Shown piece by piece: positions 17,522-25,647 of a DNA stretch of 64,000 nucleotides (positions are counted from its first letter, which is position 1; every line of letters starts with the position of its first letter). Source of the DNA: Vibrio sp. VB16 (GTDB taxonomy: Bacteria; Pseudomonadota; Gammaproteobacteria; Enterobacterales; Vibrionaceae); contig NZ_CP087591.1 of the NCBI RefSeq assembly GCF_015594925.2, positions 310,001 through 374,000 of the forward strand. Direction: 5' to 3'. The notes beneath the pieces were generated by a model that ran no database searches, had not been told where the DNA came from, and saw only the letters and a program-made list of their open reading frames with translations. Both the position numbers and the translations under genes were made by a program.

Positions 17522-17571
17522 GTTGATAAAGTCTACTATATTACTCAATGGTTGACTATGTCAACTATATT
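17522..17571. promoter_or_regulatory. Two 21-bp operator-like direct repeats between the reductase and marR genes
   Basis: Two copies share the pattern GTTGA-N4-GTC-N-ACTATATT, at 17522-17542 and 17551-17571, starting 29 bp apart, close to three helical turns. The second contains the perfect inverted repeat GTTGAC-TAT-GTCAAC (17551-17565), a typical size for a MarR-family dimer site. They lie between the divergent starts at 17485 and 17586, so one regulator could control both directions. Confidence 0.65.
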
Positions 17572-17585
17572 GCGAGGTTATTTTT

Positions 17586-18014
17586 ATGAGCAACGATTCT
17601 ATCTCTGACACTATTTTCAATATGGTTCACTTATGCCGTTTAACTATGCGCTCTACGCTTAAAGCGAGCGAAATTGGTCTAAACTCTATGCATATCAGGT
17701 GTTTAACTTTTATAGATAAAAATGAAGCATGTACAGCTAATGATATTGTCAACTTCTTTGCTAGAGATAAAGCGCAGATAGCTCGCCTGATTAAAGAGAT
17801 GATTGATAAAGGTTGGTTGTCAAAGCGTGCTAACCCTGAGGACAAACGAAGCCAGTTTTTGACTCTGACAGAGGGTGGTAAAGCGTTAATGAAGTTAGTA
17901 TCCGAAACTCAGATCAGTATGCACAATAAAATGCAAGAGAACCTCACCGAACAAGAACTGACTGAATTCAGAAGAGTAGCCGACATAATCTCGTGCAATC
18001 TTCGCCACGTTTAA
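17586..18014 (+). CDS. MarR-family transcriptional regulator
   Basis: The 142-residue protein has the MarR winged-helix pattern: CTANDIVNFFARDKAQIARLIKEMIDKGWL is the recognition region (about residues 45-75), followed by the wing ANPEDKRSQFLTLTEGGKAL. It most likely represses the divergent siderophore-interacting reductase and itself through the repeats just upstream. The ligand is unknown. No iron- or nickel-binding histidine cluster is visible. Confidence 0.88.
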   Translation: MSNDSISDTIFNMVHLCRLTMRSTLKASEIGLNSMHIRCLTFIDKNEACTANDIVNFFARDKAQIARLIKEMIDKGWLSKRANPEDKRSQFLTLTEGGKALMKLVSETQISMHNKMQENLTEQELTEFRRVADIISCNLRHV

Positions 18015-18094
18015 GCAAACCAACAAAGCGAGCTAAGGAAAAGTCAGACGATAGCAATCGCGGACTTATACCTTATCTCGCCTTACCTATTCCC

Positions 18095-19057
18095 TTAATC
18101 GTAGATCGGCATAAAGCGGTCAAATGCAGCTTCACAAAAATCACCGGGGTCGTTAAAACGACGATTAATATTTAGGCCTGAGATCTCCGCCATTTGATTA
18201 TCTGTGAGTGAAAAATCAAAGATGGATATGTTTTCCTGCAGACGTCCGATGTTGGTGCTTTTTGGAATAATCGAACAACCGCGCTGTATTCCCCATCTTA
18301 ATACTATCTGTGCTGGAGTTCTGTTATGCGCCTTGGCCGCATCAATAACCACCTGTTTTTCGAGTACAGAATCCAGCGTATCTGCCATGTTCATTTCTAG
18401 ATAAGAGAGCGAACCTAGAGGTGAAAATGAGGTCACTGAAATACCATAATTGTTCGCCAATCTTATTAACTTTTCCTGGGTAAGATAAGGATGAGACTCA
18501 ATTTGAAGTTCAGACGGCTTAATTTTTGCGTATGCCATTAGGTCATTCAAAAGTCCGGTATTGTAATTACACACACCAATATTTTTAACCAAACCCAATT
18601 CTACAAGCGCTTCCATACCCTGCCACGTTTCATATAAAGGAACCGGTGCGAGTTCCATTGTTGGTTTGTCGGCCACTGGATCAAGCAGCCATTCTGGCGG
18701 GTAACGCGTCTCAAATGGAACATAGGGTTGAGCGATGGGGAAATGGATAAGATAGGAATCTAGGTAGTCAACACCGAGGTCAGAGAGCGTACGTTCTAAT
18801 GCCGGTTTTACATGTTCCTTTTTATGGAATGTATTCCAGAGTTTAGAGGTAATCCACAACTCTTTCCGGGTGACTATTCCTTCTGCAATAGCGCGTTTTA
18901 TCCCTTCACCGACTTCCTTCTCGTTGCCATAATCGCAAGCACTGTCTAACAGTCGATAACCTAGTTTAATCGCGTTATATACCGTATCAGCACACTGTTC
19001 TTTATTGATCTTCCATAAACCCAAACCAATTTTTGGAATCTTGTATTCGCTTCTCAT
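18095..19057 (-). CDS. Aldo/keto reductase (xylose reductase-like, AKR2 type)
   Basis: The 320-residue NAD(P)H-dependent reductase shows the AKR tetrad: DSACDYGNE holds the Asp and Tyr, ITSKLWNTFH holds the Lys, and SYLIHFPIA holds the His. The coenzyme site follows as SIIPKSTNIGRLQEN. The C-terminal RRFNDPGDFCEAAF resembles fungal xylose reductases more than bacterial 2,5-diketogluconate reductases. The substrate is not determinable; small aldoses or aldehydes are likely. It stands alone in a leftward unit after marR, with which it is convergent. Confidence 0.88.
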   Translation of the reverse strand: MRSEYKIPKIGLGLWKINKEQCADTVYNAIKLGYRLLDSACDYGNEKEVGEGIKRAIAEGIVTRKELWITSKLWNTFHKKEHVKPALERTLSDLGVDYLDSYLIHFPIAQPYVPFETRYPPEWLLDPVADKPTMELAPVPLYETWQGMEALVELGLVKNIGVCNYNTGLLNDLMAYAKIKPSELQIESHPYLTQEKLIRLANNYGISVTSFSPLGSLSYLEMNMADTLDSVLEKQVVIDAAKAHNRTPAQIVLRWGIQRGCSIIPKSTNIGRLQENISIFDFSLTDNQMAEISGLNINRRFNDPGDFCEAAFDRFMPIYD

Positions 19058-19244
19058 TTGACGTCCTTGATTTACCTATTATCATTATGCGGTGACATTA
19101 GCCCTAATGCATTGGTCCGTTTTTCTCATCGCCTATTCACTAAGGTTACATAGTTTAAACCGAGTAACAACCTTCCGCTTACTGCGTGTTCATAAAGTTA
19201 GAAGCGTGCACATTTGCGTCGTTCCTTACCGACATTAGCGATGG

Positions 19245-19751
19245 TTAACTTTCATGAATAGAGTCAGGAAAAAGCGCCGTAAACCAGTTATCTAAAACAT
19301 CGACGTCATGGTCTTGACCGTTAACTTTAACTAATTCTTGCTCCTTAGCCTGCGACCAAGACAATGACCTTGTGGCTAATGCATCGAGCACATCTAACTC
19401 AGTAATCAACAAGACATCATTTCCGGTCGGTAATGTATCACGGCCCAATACATCAATAGAATAACCGAAGGTTACCTCACTGTAGTGACCTTTTATCGCC
19501 TCAAAAATACTGAAATTGATTCTATTGCTATACGGTTTATTGAGCGCACCTTTAAAGGAATATAGTAGAAAATGTTCGGGCTTCTTTACATTCCCCAAAG
19601 CATTGGATTGCCTTACCGCTATAACATTCTCAAAAACCTCTAACGAGCCGGGTTCAGTAACAAAATTAAACCCTGTACTTTGATGTAAACCACACGCATA
19701 GCTATAAGATGAAACCAAGACAAGAAGAAATATTACGATTTTAAATTTCAT
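19245..19751 (-). CDS. Secreted protein of unknown function
   Basis: The 168-residue product starts at the ATG at 19751, with GGTGA eight bases upstream. The frame stays open to 19820 but that part lacks a start signal. It has a signal peptide (MKFKIVIFLLVLVSSYSYA, then CGLHQST). The cysteine after the cleavage alanine does not sit in a standard lipobox, so export to the periplasm is likelier than lipidation. I recognise no family. The body is mixed alpha/beta in composition with no catalytic motif I can name. It lies alone between the reductase and a repeat-bearing intergenic region. Confidence 0.65.
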   Translation of the reverse strand: MKFKIVIFLLVLVSSYSYACGLHQSTGFNFVTEPGSLEVFENVIAVRQSNALGNVKKPEHFLLYSFKGALNKPYSNRINFSIFEAIKGHYSEVTFGYSIDVLGRDTLPTGNDVLLITELDVLDALATRSLSWSQAKEQELVKVNGQDHDVDVLDNWFTALFPDSIHES

Positions 19752-19944
19752 AAAAGTCACCAAATCTATCCAATATTTTCTGATGTGGATTGTGAATACA
19801 ATACGGTACTTGAAACGCAAGGTATTGAAACTCGAAATAAGAAAGGCAGTAAAGGCTTATGCCAAATCATTTAAGACAAAATATTCATTAATTCATCGTT
19901 GTTCTTGTGAAAACGTATTGCTGTTCGGTTGGTGCTAAATACTT

Positions 19945-20006
19945 CGTCATTCCCGTGAAAACGGGAATCTTGGTGATATTAGATCCCCATTTTCATGGGG
20001 ATGACG
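19945..20006. repeat. Imperfect palindromic dispersed-type repeat
   Basis: The 62-bp unit begins CGTCATTCCCGTGAAAACGG and ends CCATTTTCATGGGGATGACG. Each half is itself a hairpin (TTCCCGT/ACGGGAA and TCCCCAT/ATGGGGA), and the two halves are inverted relative to each other. Such CGTCATTCCC elements are widely dispersed intergenic repeats in many proteobacteria. Only one copy is seen in this window. Confidence 0.7.
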
Positions 20007-20020
20007 TCAGTTTTCTTGAA

Positions 20021-20061
20021 TTAAGGTCAATTTTTATCGGGATGATGAAAATTGACCTTAA
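20021..20061. terminator. Strong hairpin after the alkylsulfatase gene
   Basis: The arms TTAAGGTCAATTTT (20021-20034) and its exact complement (20048-20061) form a perfect 14-bp stem with a 13-base loop, 15 bp after the end of the leftward sulfatase gene. It lacks a long T-run on the leftward strand, so termination may be weak or the hairpin may protect the 3' end. Confidence 0.6.
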
Positions 20062-20075
20062 GTCAGCCGTAAGTA

Positions 20076-22046
20076 TCAACGAACAATGAGCATAATCTCT
20101 TCAGGGGTCATTGGTTTATCGAAATAACTCATAAATTGGCCAAACCCTTTTATGTCACCGTTTGAGAACGTGAAATCACCGGATTGCAGGTTCTTACCAA
20201 TAACCTGTTGAGCGTTCGGTCCCGCTGCTAATACTTGATTTAGAACAACACGAGTGGTGTTGATTTGGACATCTGCACCTAGCAACGCTTTTTCATGCAG
20301 CTGAGCAATACCGTTACGGATCTCAATAGTGAATGATTCGTTAGTATCCACAAAGTTGTATGTCAACGACATCTGTACATCGAGCGTGTTCTCAGCAATC
20401 AAAGTCGACGTCATCATGTCGAAGATTTGTTTGCTTGGTAACGCAGTCAATACATCAACAGAAGCAAAACTAATCAGGTTAGAGAAGTCGCGTGTGCCTT
20501 CTAATTCTGCCGCTGAATTAAGCGCCCAATTACGCCAATTGATATTCACTTGGTTTGCTGCCCACGCCTTATAAGCAGCGGCTTTTAATTGACGAGCTTC
20601 TGAATCATCTTTATTTACCGTAATGGGATAAGACAAAATCTCCGCTGCAAATGTGTAGTTCTCTGCTTTGATCGCGGCTTTTGCCGTCGTGATGATATTG
20701 TCTCGACCACCCATTATTTCAACAAAGGCGACAGCACGTTGGTTATATGCCATCGGCTCTAACTGCCATGGGTCTCCTTCAAAGAAGCCATTGTAACCAA
20801 CATAGATCTGACGAACAGCATGAGCCACAGTACCGTAATGCTCACCCAGCCAAGGATGTTCAGCAAGATGCTTAGGCAGTTTAACAACTTCTACTAGCTC
20901 ATCGGGTGTCATCCCTTTGTTCATGAAACGAATGGTTTGATCATGTGTGTATTGAATTGCATCTCGGTATGCAGTTAAGACGTTTGCAACGGCTTCTTTA
21001 CCTTCAACAGGACGACCATGAGAGTTTATCATTATCTCCGTATCAAACTGACGCATAGTGTCTATGCCTTTGAACCACATTGATGGGTCGCGAAACTTAG
21101 TACCGCGGATAGTGTGAAGGTTAGGAAAGTTTTCCCCCTGTAGAACTTCGGCCGCATGTAGAATTTTTTGTTCTGGCAGATAAACAACGATTTCGTCTTT
21201 TGTTTCAGAAGGCACATTGACGATCTCCAATTTAACACCAGAAATCGTGATCTCTAACTTATCCTTAAAAGCCATGTTAGGTTCAATAAATGAGATATCA
21301 CCCTGCATGAAACGAGGACCTAACCCATCATTAACCGTGCCAAACTCTCCTTCTTCAACATGCTTAGCACCTGTGTAAGAAGTACGGTGACCGAATAATG
21401 TACCAAGATTTGAAGACCAGTTTGCCACTGCATCCGTTAGCCCTTCTTGTGCAATGACCTTTACTTCACCAGATTCCACTTCTGCGTCTGTTACCCACGC
21501 CCGAACACCAGAGATGTGGTCAATATGGTTGTGAGAATAGATGATCGCTTTTACTGGCTTATCGGTAATCGTACGGAACTGCTCTTTTACCGACTCAGCC
21601 ATCTGAACTGACTCGCCGGGATCGACGATAATAATACCGTCATCGCCTACAATCATGACTGGGGTATCTAGCCCGAAACCGTAACCAAGGTAGACATTGT
21701 CGTCAATTTGAATGAGTGCTTGATCCATCTTACGCCCGTGTTTGGTTAGTGTTGGATGCACATTCTCTGATTCTGCTGTATACGCTAAAGTCTTACCTGT
21801 CTTAGACAATACTTGGATACGTTTGCCTTCACCCCAAAATAGGTTTGATTTGTTTTCGAATAAAACGTCACTTTTATAACGTGCGTCAAGATCGATATGT
21901 TGGTACTGAGCCGCAGAGCTAGTTTGAAGCTCTTGACCTATTTTTGACGTTGCTTCTACAACAGGAGTAGCAGTGGCATAACTCGATGTAAGTAGAGCAC
22001 TCACAATTGCAGCGGGTATAGCCATTTTCTTAAACGTATTAGTCAT
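20076..22046 (-). CDS. SdsA-type alkyl/aryl sulfatase (metallo-beta-lactamase fold), secreted
   Basis: The 656-residue enzyme hydrolyses primary alkyl sulfates such as dodecyl sulfate. A signal peptide (about residues 1-27, ending SSYATA) indicates periplasmic location. The binuclear zinc site is seen as SHNHIDHISG, then ILHAAEVLQGENFPNL and INSHGRPVEGKE, the SdsA pattern. A dimerisation region and a C-terminal SCP2-like lipid-binding domain (about residues 530-656) follow, as in the family. It is divergent from a LysR gene, with two matching operator-like sites between them. A perfect hairpin follows it. Confidence 0.92.
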   Translation of the reverse strand: MTNTFKKMAIPAAIVSALLTSSYATATPVVEATSKIGQELQTSSAAQYQHIDLDARYKSDVLFENKSNLFWGEGKRIQVLSKTGKTLAYTAESENVHPTLTKHGRKMDQALIQIDDNVYLGYGFGLDTPVMIVGDDGIIIVDPGESVQMAESVKEQFRTITDKPVKAIIYSHNHIDHISGVRAWVTDAEVESGEVKVIAQEGLTDAVANWSSNLGTLFGHRTSYTGAKHVEEGEFGTVNDGLGPRFMQGDISFIEPNMAFKDKLEITISGVKLEIVNVPSETKDEIVVYLPEQKILHAAEVLQGENFPNLHTIRGTKFRDPSMWFKGIDTMRQFDTEIMINSHGRPVEGKEAVANVLTAYRDAIQYTHDQTIRFMNKGMTPDELVEVVKLPKHLAEHPWLGEHYGTVAHAVRQIYVGYNGFFEGDPWQLEPMAYNQRAVAFVEIMGGRDNIITTAKAAIKAENYTFAAEILSYPITVNKDDSEARQLKAAAYKAWAANQVNINWRNWALNSAAELEGTRDFSNLISFASVDVLTALPSKQIFDMMTSTLIAENTLDVQMSLTYNFVDTNESFTIEIRNGIAQLHEKALLGADVQINTTRVVLNQVLAAGPNAQQVIGKNLQSGDFTFSNGDIKGFGQFMSYFDKPMTPEEIMLIVR

Positions 22047-22142
22047 GGTAATGACCTCATATTATTTTAAAACAGTTGAGTAATTTCTTGCTGTCATTAT
22101 TAGGTGACTCACCATCATGAATCCACAGGTCAATCCGAATTC

Positions 22143-22166
22143 AATACATCGTAATTACGATGTATT
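22143..22166. promoter_or_regulatory. Perfect 24-bp palindrome, candidate LysR-type operator
   Basis: The 24 bases are a perfect palindrome centred on ATCGTAATTACGAT (22148-22161). The same 14-base frame, ATCGT-N4-ACGAT, recurs at 22251-22264. The site lies about 100 bp upstream of the sulfatase start and fits the T-N11-A dyad of LysR regulators. Confidence 0.7.
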
Positions 22167-22250
22167 ATGTAAGATTAGCGTAGTAGAATGACACTACAGT
22201 CGATATCATCGGTAAAAAGGCTTGATATTATGGCAATGAACGCCCTATAC

Positions 22251-22264
22251 ATCGTTTTTACGAT
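22251..22264. promoter_or_regulatory. Second ATCGT-N4-ACGAT site, next to the LysR start
   Basis: ATCGTTTTTACGAT repeats the arms of the 22143-22166 palindrome, 103 bp away centre to centre, about ten helical turns. Its position 22 bp before the LysR start suggests autoregulation and perhaps DNA looping. Confidence 0.6.
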
Positions 22265-22285
22265 TGATTAGTATTGGGATGTATA

Positions 22286-23236
22286 ATGGGAGAAGAACAA
22301 CAACTTATGAGCAACGATATTCCAAATTTTAACTTGCTGGCCGTGTTTTCTGCCGTAATGGAACACGGTAGTTTAAGTAAGGCCGCAGAACATTTGAGCA
22401 CTAACCAGTCCACGATCAGTACCTCATTAACAAGACTAAAAAATGAGATAGGGCAAGATCTGTTTATCCGAAGTGGACGAGGTGTGGTACCAACCGCTTA
22501 TGCAACGAGCTTATACGAGCAAATTCAAGGGCCAGTTCTACAACTTAATCGCGTATTTGAGGCCCTTGGTGAATTTGACCCTGAGGCTTCAAATCGGCAG
22601 TTTTTCATGACAGCGCCCGAGCACCTTCAATGGCTTTTTCTCGATAGGTTTGCCAATAAAAAAAATAAAGGTATTAGCTTAGAAGTCTTCGACCAACCCG
22701 ATGATGATGACAAGATGTACAACGATTTGCTTACGCAAAAATTCGACGTGATGGTCGATATATTTCCGCCGAATCATCCAAGCATAGAGTCAACACTATT
22801 ATTTGAAAGTGACTTCGTCATTGTCTGCCGAAAAGGTCATCCTCGGATTAAAGGCGAACTGACAGAATCTCAATATATGGACGAAACCCATGTTGTGTTA
22901 GAAAGAACTAGAAACAAAATGCGCAGCCTTGGGCACTATACCAACATAGATATTGGCAAGCGGAAGGTCGCGTATCATGGCCGGTCAATATTTAACAACC
23001 TGCTATTTTGTAGCCAATCAGATTACATTACTGTCGTCCCATTATCGATAGCGTTGCAATTTGAAGATCATTTGAAATTGCAGATCTTTAGCCCTCCTTT
23101 TGACCACAAAAAGATGTCAAATTATCTTATCTGGTTAAAGAAGTTCAATCACGATCCGAGTCATCAATGGTTTAGAGATAAGTTGATCGAAACGTCGAAA
23201 TATATTGTAATGGAAATGCACAAAAATCGTTTCTAA
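22286..23236 (+). CDS. LysR-family transcriptional regulator
   Basis: The 316-residue protein has an N-terminal winged helix (NLLAVFSAVMEHGSLSKAAE and NQSTISTSLTRLKNEIGQDL) and a LysR effector domain. The ATG at 22286 has GGGA six bases upstream. The frame extends to a TTG at 22274, and a second ATG lies at 22307 (MSNDIPN). It is divergent from the alkylsulfatase gene and separated by two matching dyads, so it probably controls that gene in response to alkyl sulfate or a breakdown product. The effector is inference. Confidence 0.9.
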   Translation: MGEEQQLMSNDIPNFNLLAVFSAVMEHGSLSKAAEHLSTNQSTISTSLTRLKNEIGQDLFIRSGRGVVPTAYATSLYEQIQGPVLQLNRVFEALGEFDPEASNRQFFMTAPEHLQWLFLDRFANKKNKGISLEVFDQPDDDDKMYNDLLTQKFDVMVDIFPPNHPSIESTLLFESDFVIVCRKGHPRIKGELTESQYMDETHVVLERTRNKMRSLGHYTNIDIGKRKVAYHGRSIFNNLLFCSQSDYITVVPLSIALQFEDHLKLQIFSPPFDHKKMSNYLIWLKKFNHDPSHQWFRDKLIETSKYIVMEMHKNRF

Positions 23237-23287
23237 AGAAAGCCGATTTTTAAAACGTATACGTGTTCACGTTTTCATGGGAATTAT

Positions 23288-23315
23288 TTGTATGTTATTC
23301 CTTGCTCTATACAAT
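23288..23315 (+). promoter_or_regulatory. Candidate promoter for the leader-pdxJ-epd unit
   Basis: TTGTAT (23288-23293) and TACAAT (23310-23315) are separated by 16 bp and resemble -35 and -10 elements. They stand 36 bp before the TnaC-like leader. A near-dyad AAAACGT ... ACGTTTT lies just upstream at about 23252-23275. Confidence 0.5.
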
Positions 23316-23350
23316 AGAGAACACAAATAGGCATTGTTAGGATCATACAG

Positions 23351-23443
23351 ATGAAGACACATCAAAAAACAGTGTTAGAGCTAATGCAAATGGCTTGGTT
23401 TAATATCGACTACAATATTTCTGCACGCATCTCTGCTATTTAA
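23351..23443 (+). CDS. TnaC-like tryptophan leader peptide upstream of pdxJ
   Basis: This 30-codon frame has AGGA eight bases upstream and ends in TAA. Its C-terminal half reads AWFNIDYNISARISAI. E. coli TnaC ends KWFNIDNKIVDHRP, so W-F-N-I-D-x-x-I is identical in sequence and spacing, including the Trp and Asp known to be needed for tryptophan-induced ribosome stalling. The final Pro of TnaC corresponds to Ser28 here (TCT in place of CCN), and two more residues follow, so stalling may be altered. A 277-base spacer separates it from pdxJ, similar to the roughly 220 bases between tnaC and tnaA in E. coli. The single Trp codon is residue 16. Confidence 0.7.
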   Translation: MKTHQKTVLELMQMAWFNIDYNISARISAI

Positions 23444-23720
23444 TCTTTTCTTCGGTGATCCCTCACCAACCGAGAACAACCTACATCCATTAATAATTAT
23501 AATAATTGAAGTTATTTTATATTTTTAATTTTTCCCAATGTTGGTAAACGGCTATTTTAATGCCGTAGTTAATTCTATTTCGCCTTATCTTTGTTAACTA
23601 TCGATTTATAGCAGAACCAACATCACGATGAACAAGGTATAAGAGTCGATAATAAATCGTATTTATCATCCTACTCGAACACAACACTTATCATTCCAGA
23701 ATCAAAAATGGAGTAACAGA
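23444..23720 (+). promoter_or_regulatory. Leader region between the TnaC-like peptide and pdxJ
   Basis: The stretch holds no gene. It contains the small hairpins GGTGA-4-TCACC (23454-23467) and ACGGC-9-GCCGT (23548-23566) and is otherwise unstructured and AT-rich. By analogy with tnaC-tnaA, Rho-dependent termination could occur here unless a ribosome stalls at the leader stop codon. I see no strong intrinsic terminator. Confidence 0.45.
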
Positions 23721-24458
23721 ATGAACTCAGTTTTATTAGGGGTCAATATTGACCATATTGCCACACTACGAAACGCACGTGGTACTAAATACCCAGACCC
23801 TGTACATGCTGCTGAAATAGCAGAAAGAGCAGGCGCAGATGGTATCACCATCCATCTACGAGAAGATCGACGCCATATAAAAGACAGAGATGTTCGTATT
23901 CTTCGTGACACCCTTCAAACTCGTATGAATCTTGAAATGGCTGTTACCGATGAAATGGTAACGATTGCATTAGAAGTAAAACCAGAGTTTGTCTGTCTCG
24001 TCCCTGAAAAACGAGAAGAGTTAACGACTGAAGGCGGATTAGACGTCAAAGGCCAGTTAGATAAAGTCAAAGCTGCCACACAAACCCTTTGTCAGGCAGG
24101 TATCAACGTCTCCCTATTTATTGACGCAGATAATGAACAAATCTTTGCTGCCAAAGAGTGTGGGGCTCCATTTATTGAGCTTCATACTGGTCATTACGCC
24201 AACGCTAAAACAGAGCTCGACCAACAGATTGAACTCAAGAAAATCTCAACTGCAGCAACCTATGCCGTCAGTCTAGGTATTATTGTGAATGCTGGTCACG
24301 GCCTCACGTATCACAATGTCGCTGCGATTGCTGCCCTTCCTGATATCTATGAGTTGAACATCGGTCACTCTATTATTGGTCGCGCTGTATTTGATGGACT
24401 AAGCAAAGCGGTTTCTGACATGAAAGAAACTATTGCTATAGCGCGCGATAAAATATAA
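23721..24458 (+). CDS. pdxJ: PdxJ, pyridoxine 5'-phosphate synthase
   Basis: PdxJ condenses 1-deoxyxylulose 5-phosphate with 3-amino-2-oxopropyl phosphate to make pyridoxine phosphate. The 245-residue TIM barrel shows LGVNIDHIATLRNARGTKYP, ITIHLREDRRHIKDRD and LNIGHSIIGRAVFDG, all PdxJ signatures, with the expected length. In enterics pdxJ sits next to recO and acpS, whereas here it stands with epd and opposite a tryptophanase operon. It may be a second, pathway-dedicated copy, which cannot be checked within this window. A good GGAG site precedes the ATG. Confidence 0.95.
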   Translation: MNSVLLGVNIDHIATLRNARGTKYPDPVHAAEIAERAGADGITIHLREDRRHIKDRDVRILRDTLQTRMNLEMAVTDEMVTIALEVKPEFVCLVPEKREELTTEGGLDVKGQLDKVKAATQTLCQAGINVSLFIDADNEQIFAAKECGAPFIELHTGHYANAKTELDQQIELKKISTAATYAVSLGIIVNAGHGLTYHNVAAIAALPDIYELNIGHSIIGRAVFDGLSKAVSDMKETIAIARDKI

Positions 24459-24541
24459 ATGATTGTCATCGTTTTAAAAAATGATGACAAAGCGAATTAT
24501 TAATATCTGCTTAACACGTTAAGCTGAAGGAAGATGTAAAG

Positions 24542-25561
24542 ATGATTAGAGTTGCCATCAATGGTTTCGGCCGCATAGGAAGAAACGTTCTCAGGGCTTT
24601 GTATGAAAGCGATAAACATAAGACCATTGAAATTGTCGCGGTAAACGAACTTGCAGAACCGAACGCAATGGCTCATTTGTTACAATATGACTCCACACAC
24701 GGACGCTTTAAGAACCCCATCACTTTTGACGAGCGTCATCTGTTCATTCATCGCGAAAATAATGGCGTTGATTCTGTCCGAATTTTTCATTTTTCTGATA
24801 TAGAATCGCTTCCTTGGCAATACCTCAAGGTCGACATCGTTTTGGATTGTACTGGTGTGTATGGCAGCAAAGCTGATGGCGAAAAACACATCAAGGCGGG
24901 CGCTAAAAAGGTTCTTTTTTCACACCCAGGTTCGAACGATTTGGATAACACGGTTATTTACGGTGTTAACCATGAGACGTTGAAACCAGAACATCATATT
25001 GTTTCAAACGGGTCGTGCACCACCAATTGCATTGTTCCTATCATTAAAATACTGGATGAAAGCTTCGGCATCGAGTCCGGCACCATTACTACGATTCATT
25101 CATCTATGAATGATCAACCGGTCATTGACGCTTACCACTCAGACCTTCGCAGAACCCGTGCAGCAAGTCATTCGATTATTCCCGTCGATACAAAACTTCA
25201 CAAAGGCATTGGAAGGATATTTCCCAAATTTTCTGACAAATTTGAAGCCATTTCTGTCAGAGTTCCCACCGTCAATGTCACAGCCATGGATCTAAGCGTC
25301 ACAATCCACGCCAGCGCAAATATTGATGAGATCAACCAAACCATATTGGAAGCTTCTAGGTATTCATTGCAAGGTATTGTCGATTATACTGAGGTACCGT
25401 TAGTTTCCAGCGACTTTAATCATGACCCTCACAGTGCAATCGTCGATGGAACCCTTACTCGAGTGAGCAATGGGCATTTGGTTAAAATGCTGGTTTGGTG
25501 TGATAACGAATGGGGTTTTGCTAATCGAATGCTCGATACTGCTCTCGCGATGTTTCGTTAG
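24542..25561 (+). CDS. epd: Epd, D-erythrose-4-phosphate dehydrogenase
   Basis: Epd oxidises erythrose 4-phosphate to 4-phosphoerythronate, the first step towards pyridoxal phosphate. The 339-residue protein has the GAPDH fold: VAINGFGRIGRNVLRALYES binds NAD and SNGSCTTNCIVP holds the catalytic Cys. The blocks HSDLRRTRAASHSIIPVDTK and DFNHDPHSAIVDGT are those of Epd, not GapA. Length matches E. coli Epd. It follows pdxJ after 83 bp in the same direction, so two PLP-pathway genes are expressed together behind the TnaC-like leader. In enterics epd lies upstream of pgk. Confidence 0.93.
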   Translation: MIRVAINGFGRIGRNVLRALYESDKHKTIEIVAVNELAEPNAMAHLLQYDSTHGRFKNPITFDERHLFIHRENNGVDSVRIFHFSDIESLPWQYLKVDIVLDCTGVYGSKADGEKHIKAGAKKVLFSHPGSNDLDNTVIYGVNHETLKPEHHIVSNGSCTTNCIVPIIKILDESFGIESGTITTIHSSMNDQPVIDAYHSDLRRTRAASHSIIPVDTKLHKGIGRIFPKFSDKFEAISVRVPTVNVTAMDLSVTIHASANIDEINQTILEASRYSLQGIVDYTEVPLVSSDFNHDPHSAIVDGTLTRVSNGHLVKMLVWCDNEWGFANRMLDTALAMFR

Positions 25562-25581
25562 ACTCGATCAACAAGACAAAA

Positions 25582-25613
25582 AAAGAGTGCAACCGAATTG
25601 GGTTGCACTCTTT
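25582..25613. terminator. Bidirectional terminator between epd and ridA
   Basis: AAAGAGTGCAACC (25582-25594) and its exact complement (25601-25613) form a 13-bp stem with a 6-base loop between two convergent operons. The A-run on the left and the T-rich right side make it a terminator in both directions, stronger leftward. Confidence 0.9.
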
Positions 25614-25647
25614 ATTAGAACGACTTATTTCACTAAGGCGTAGAAAC

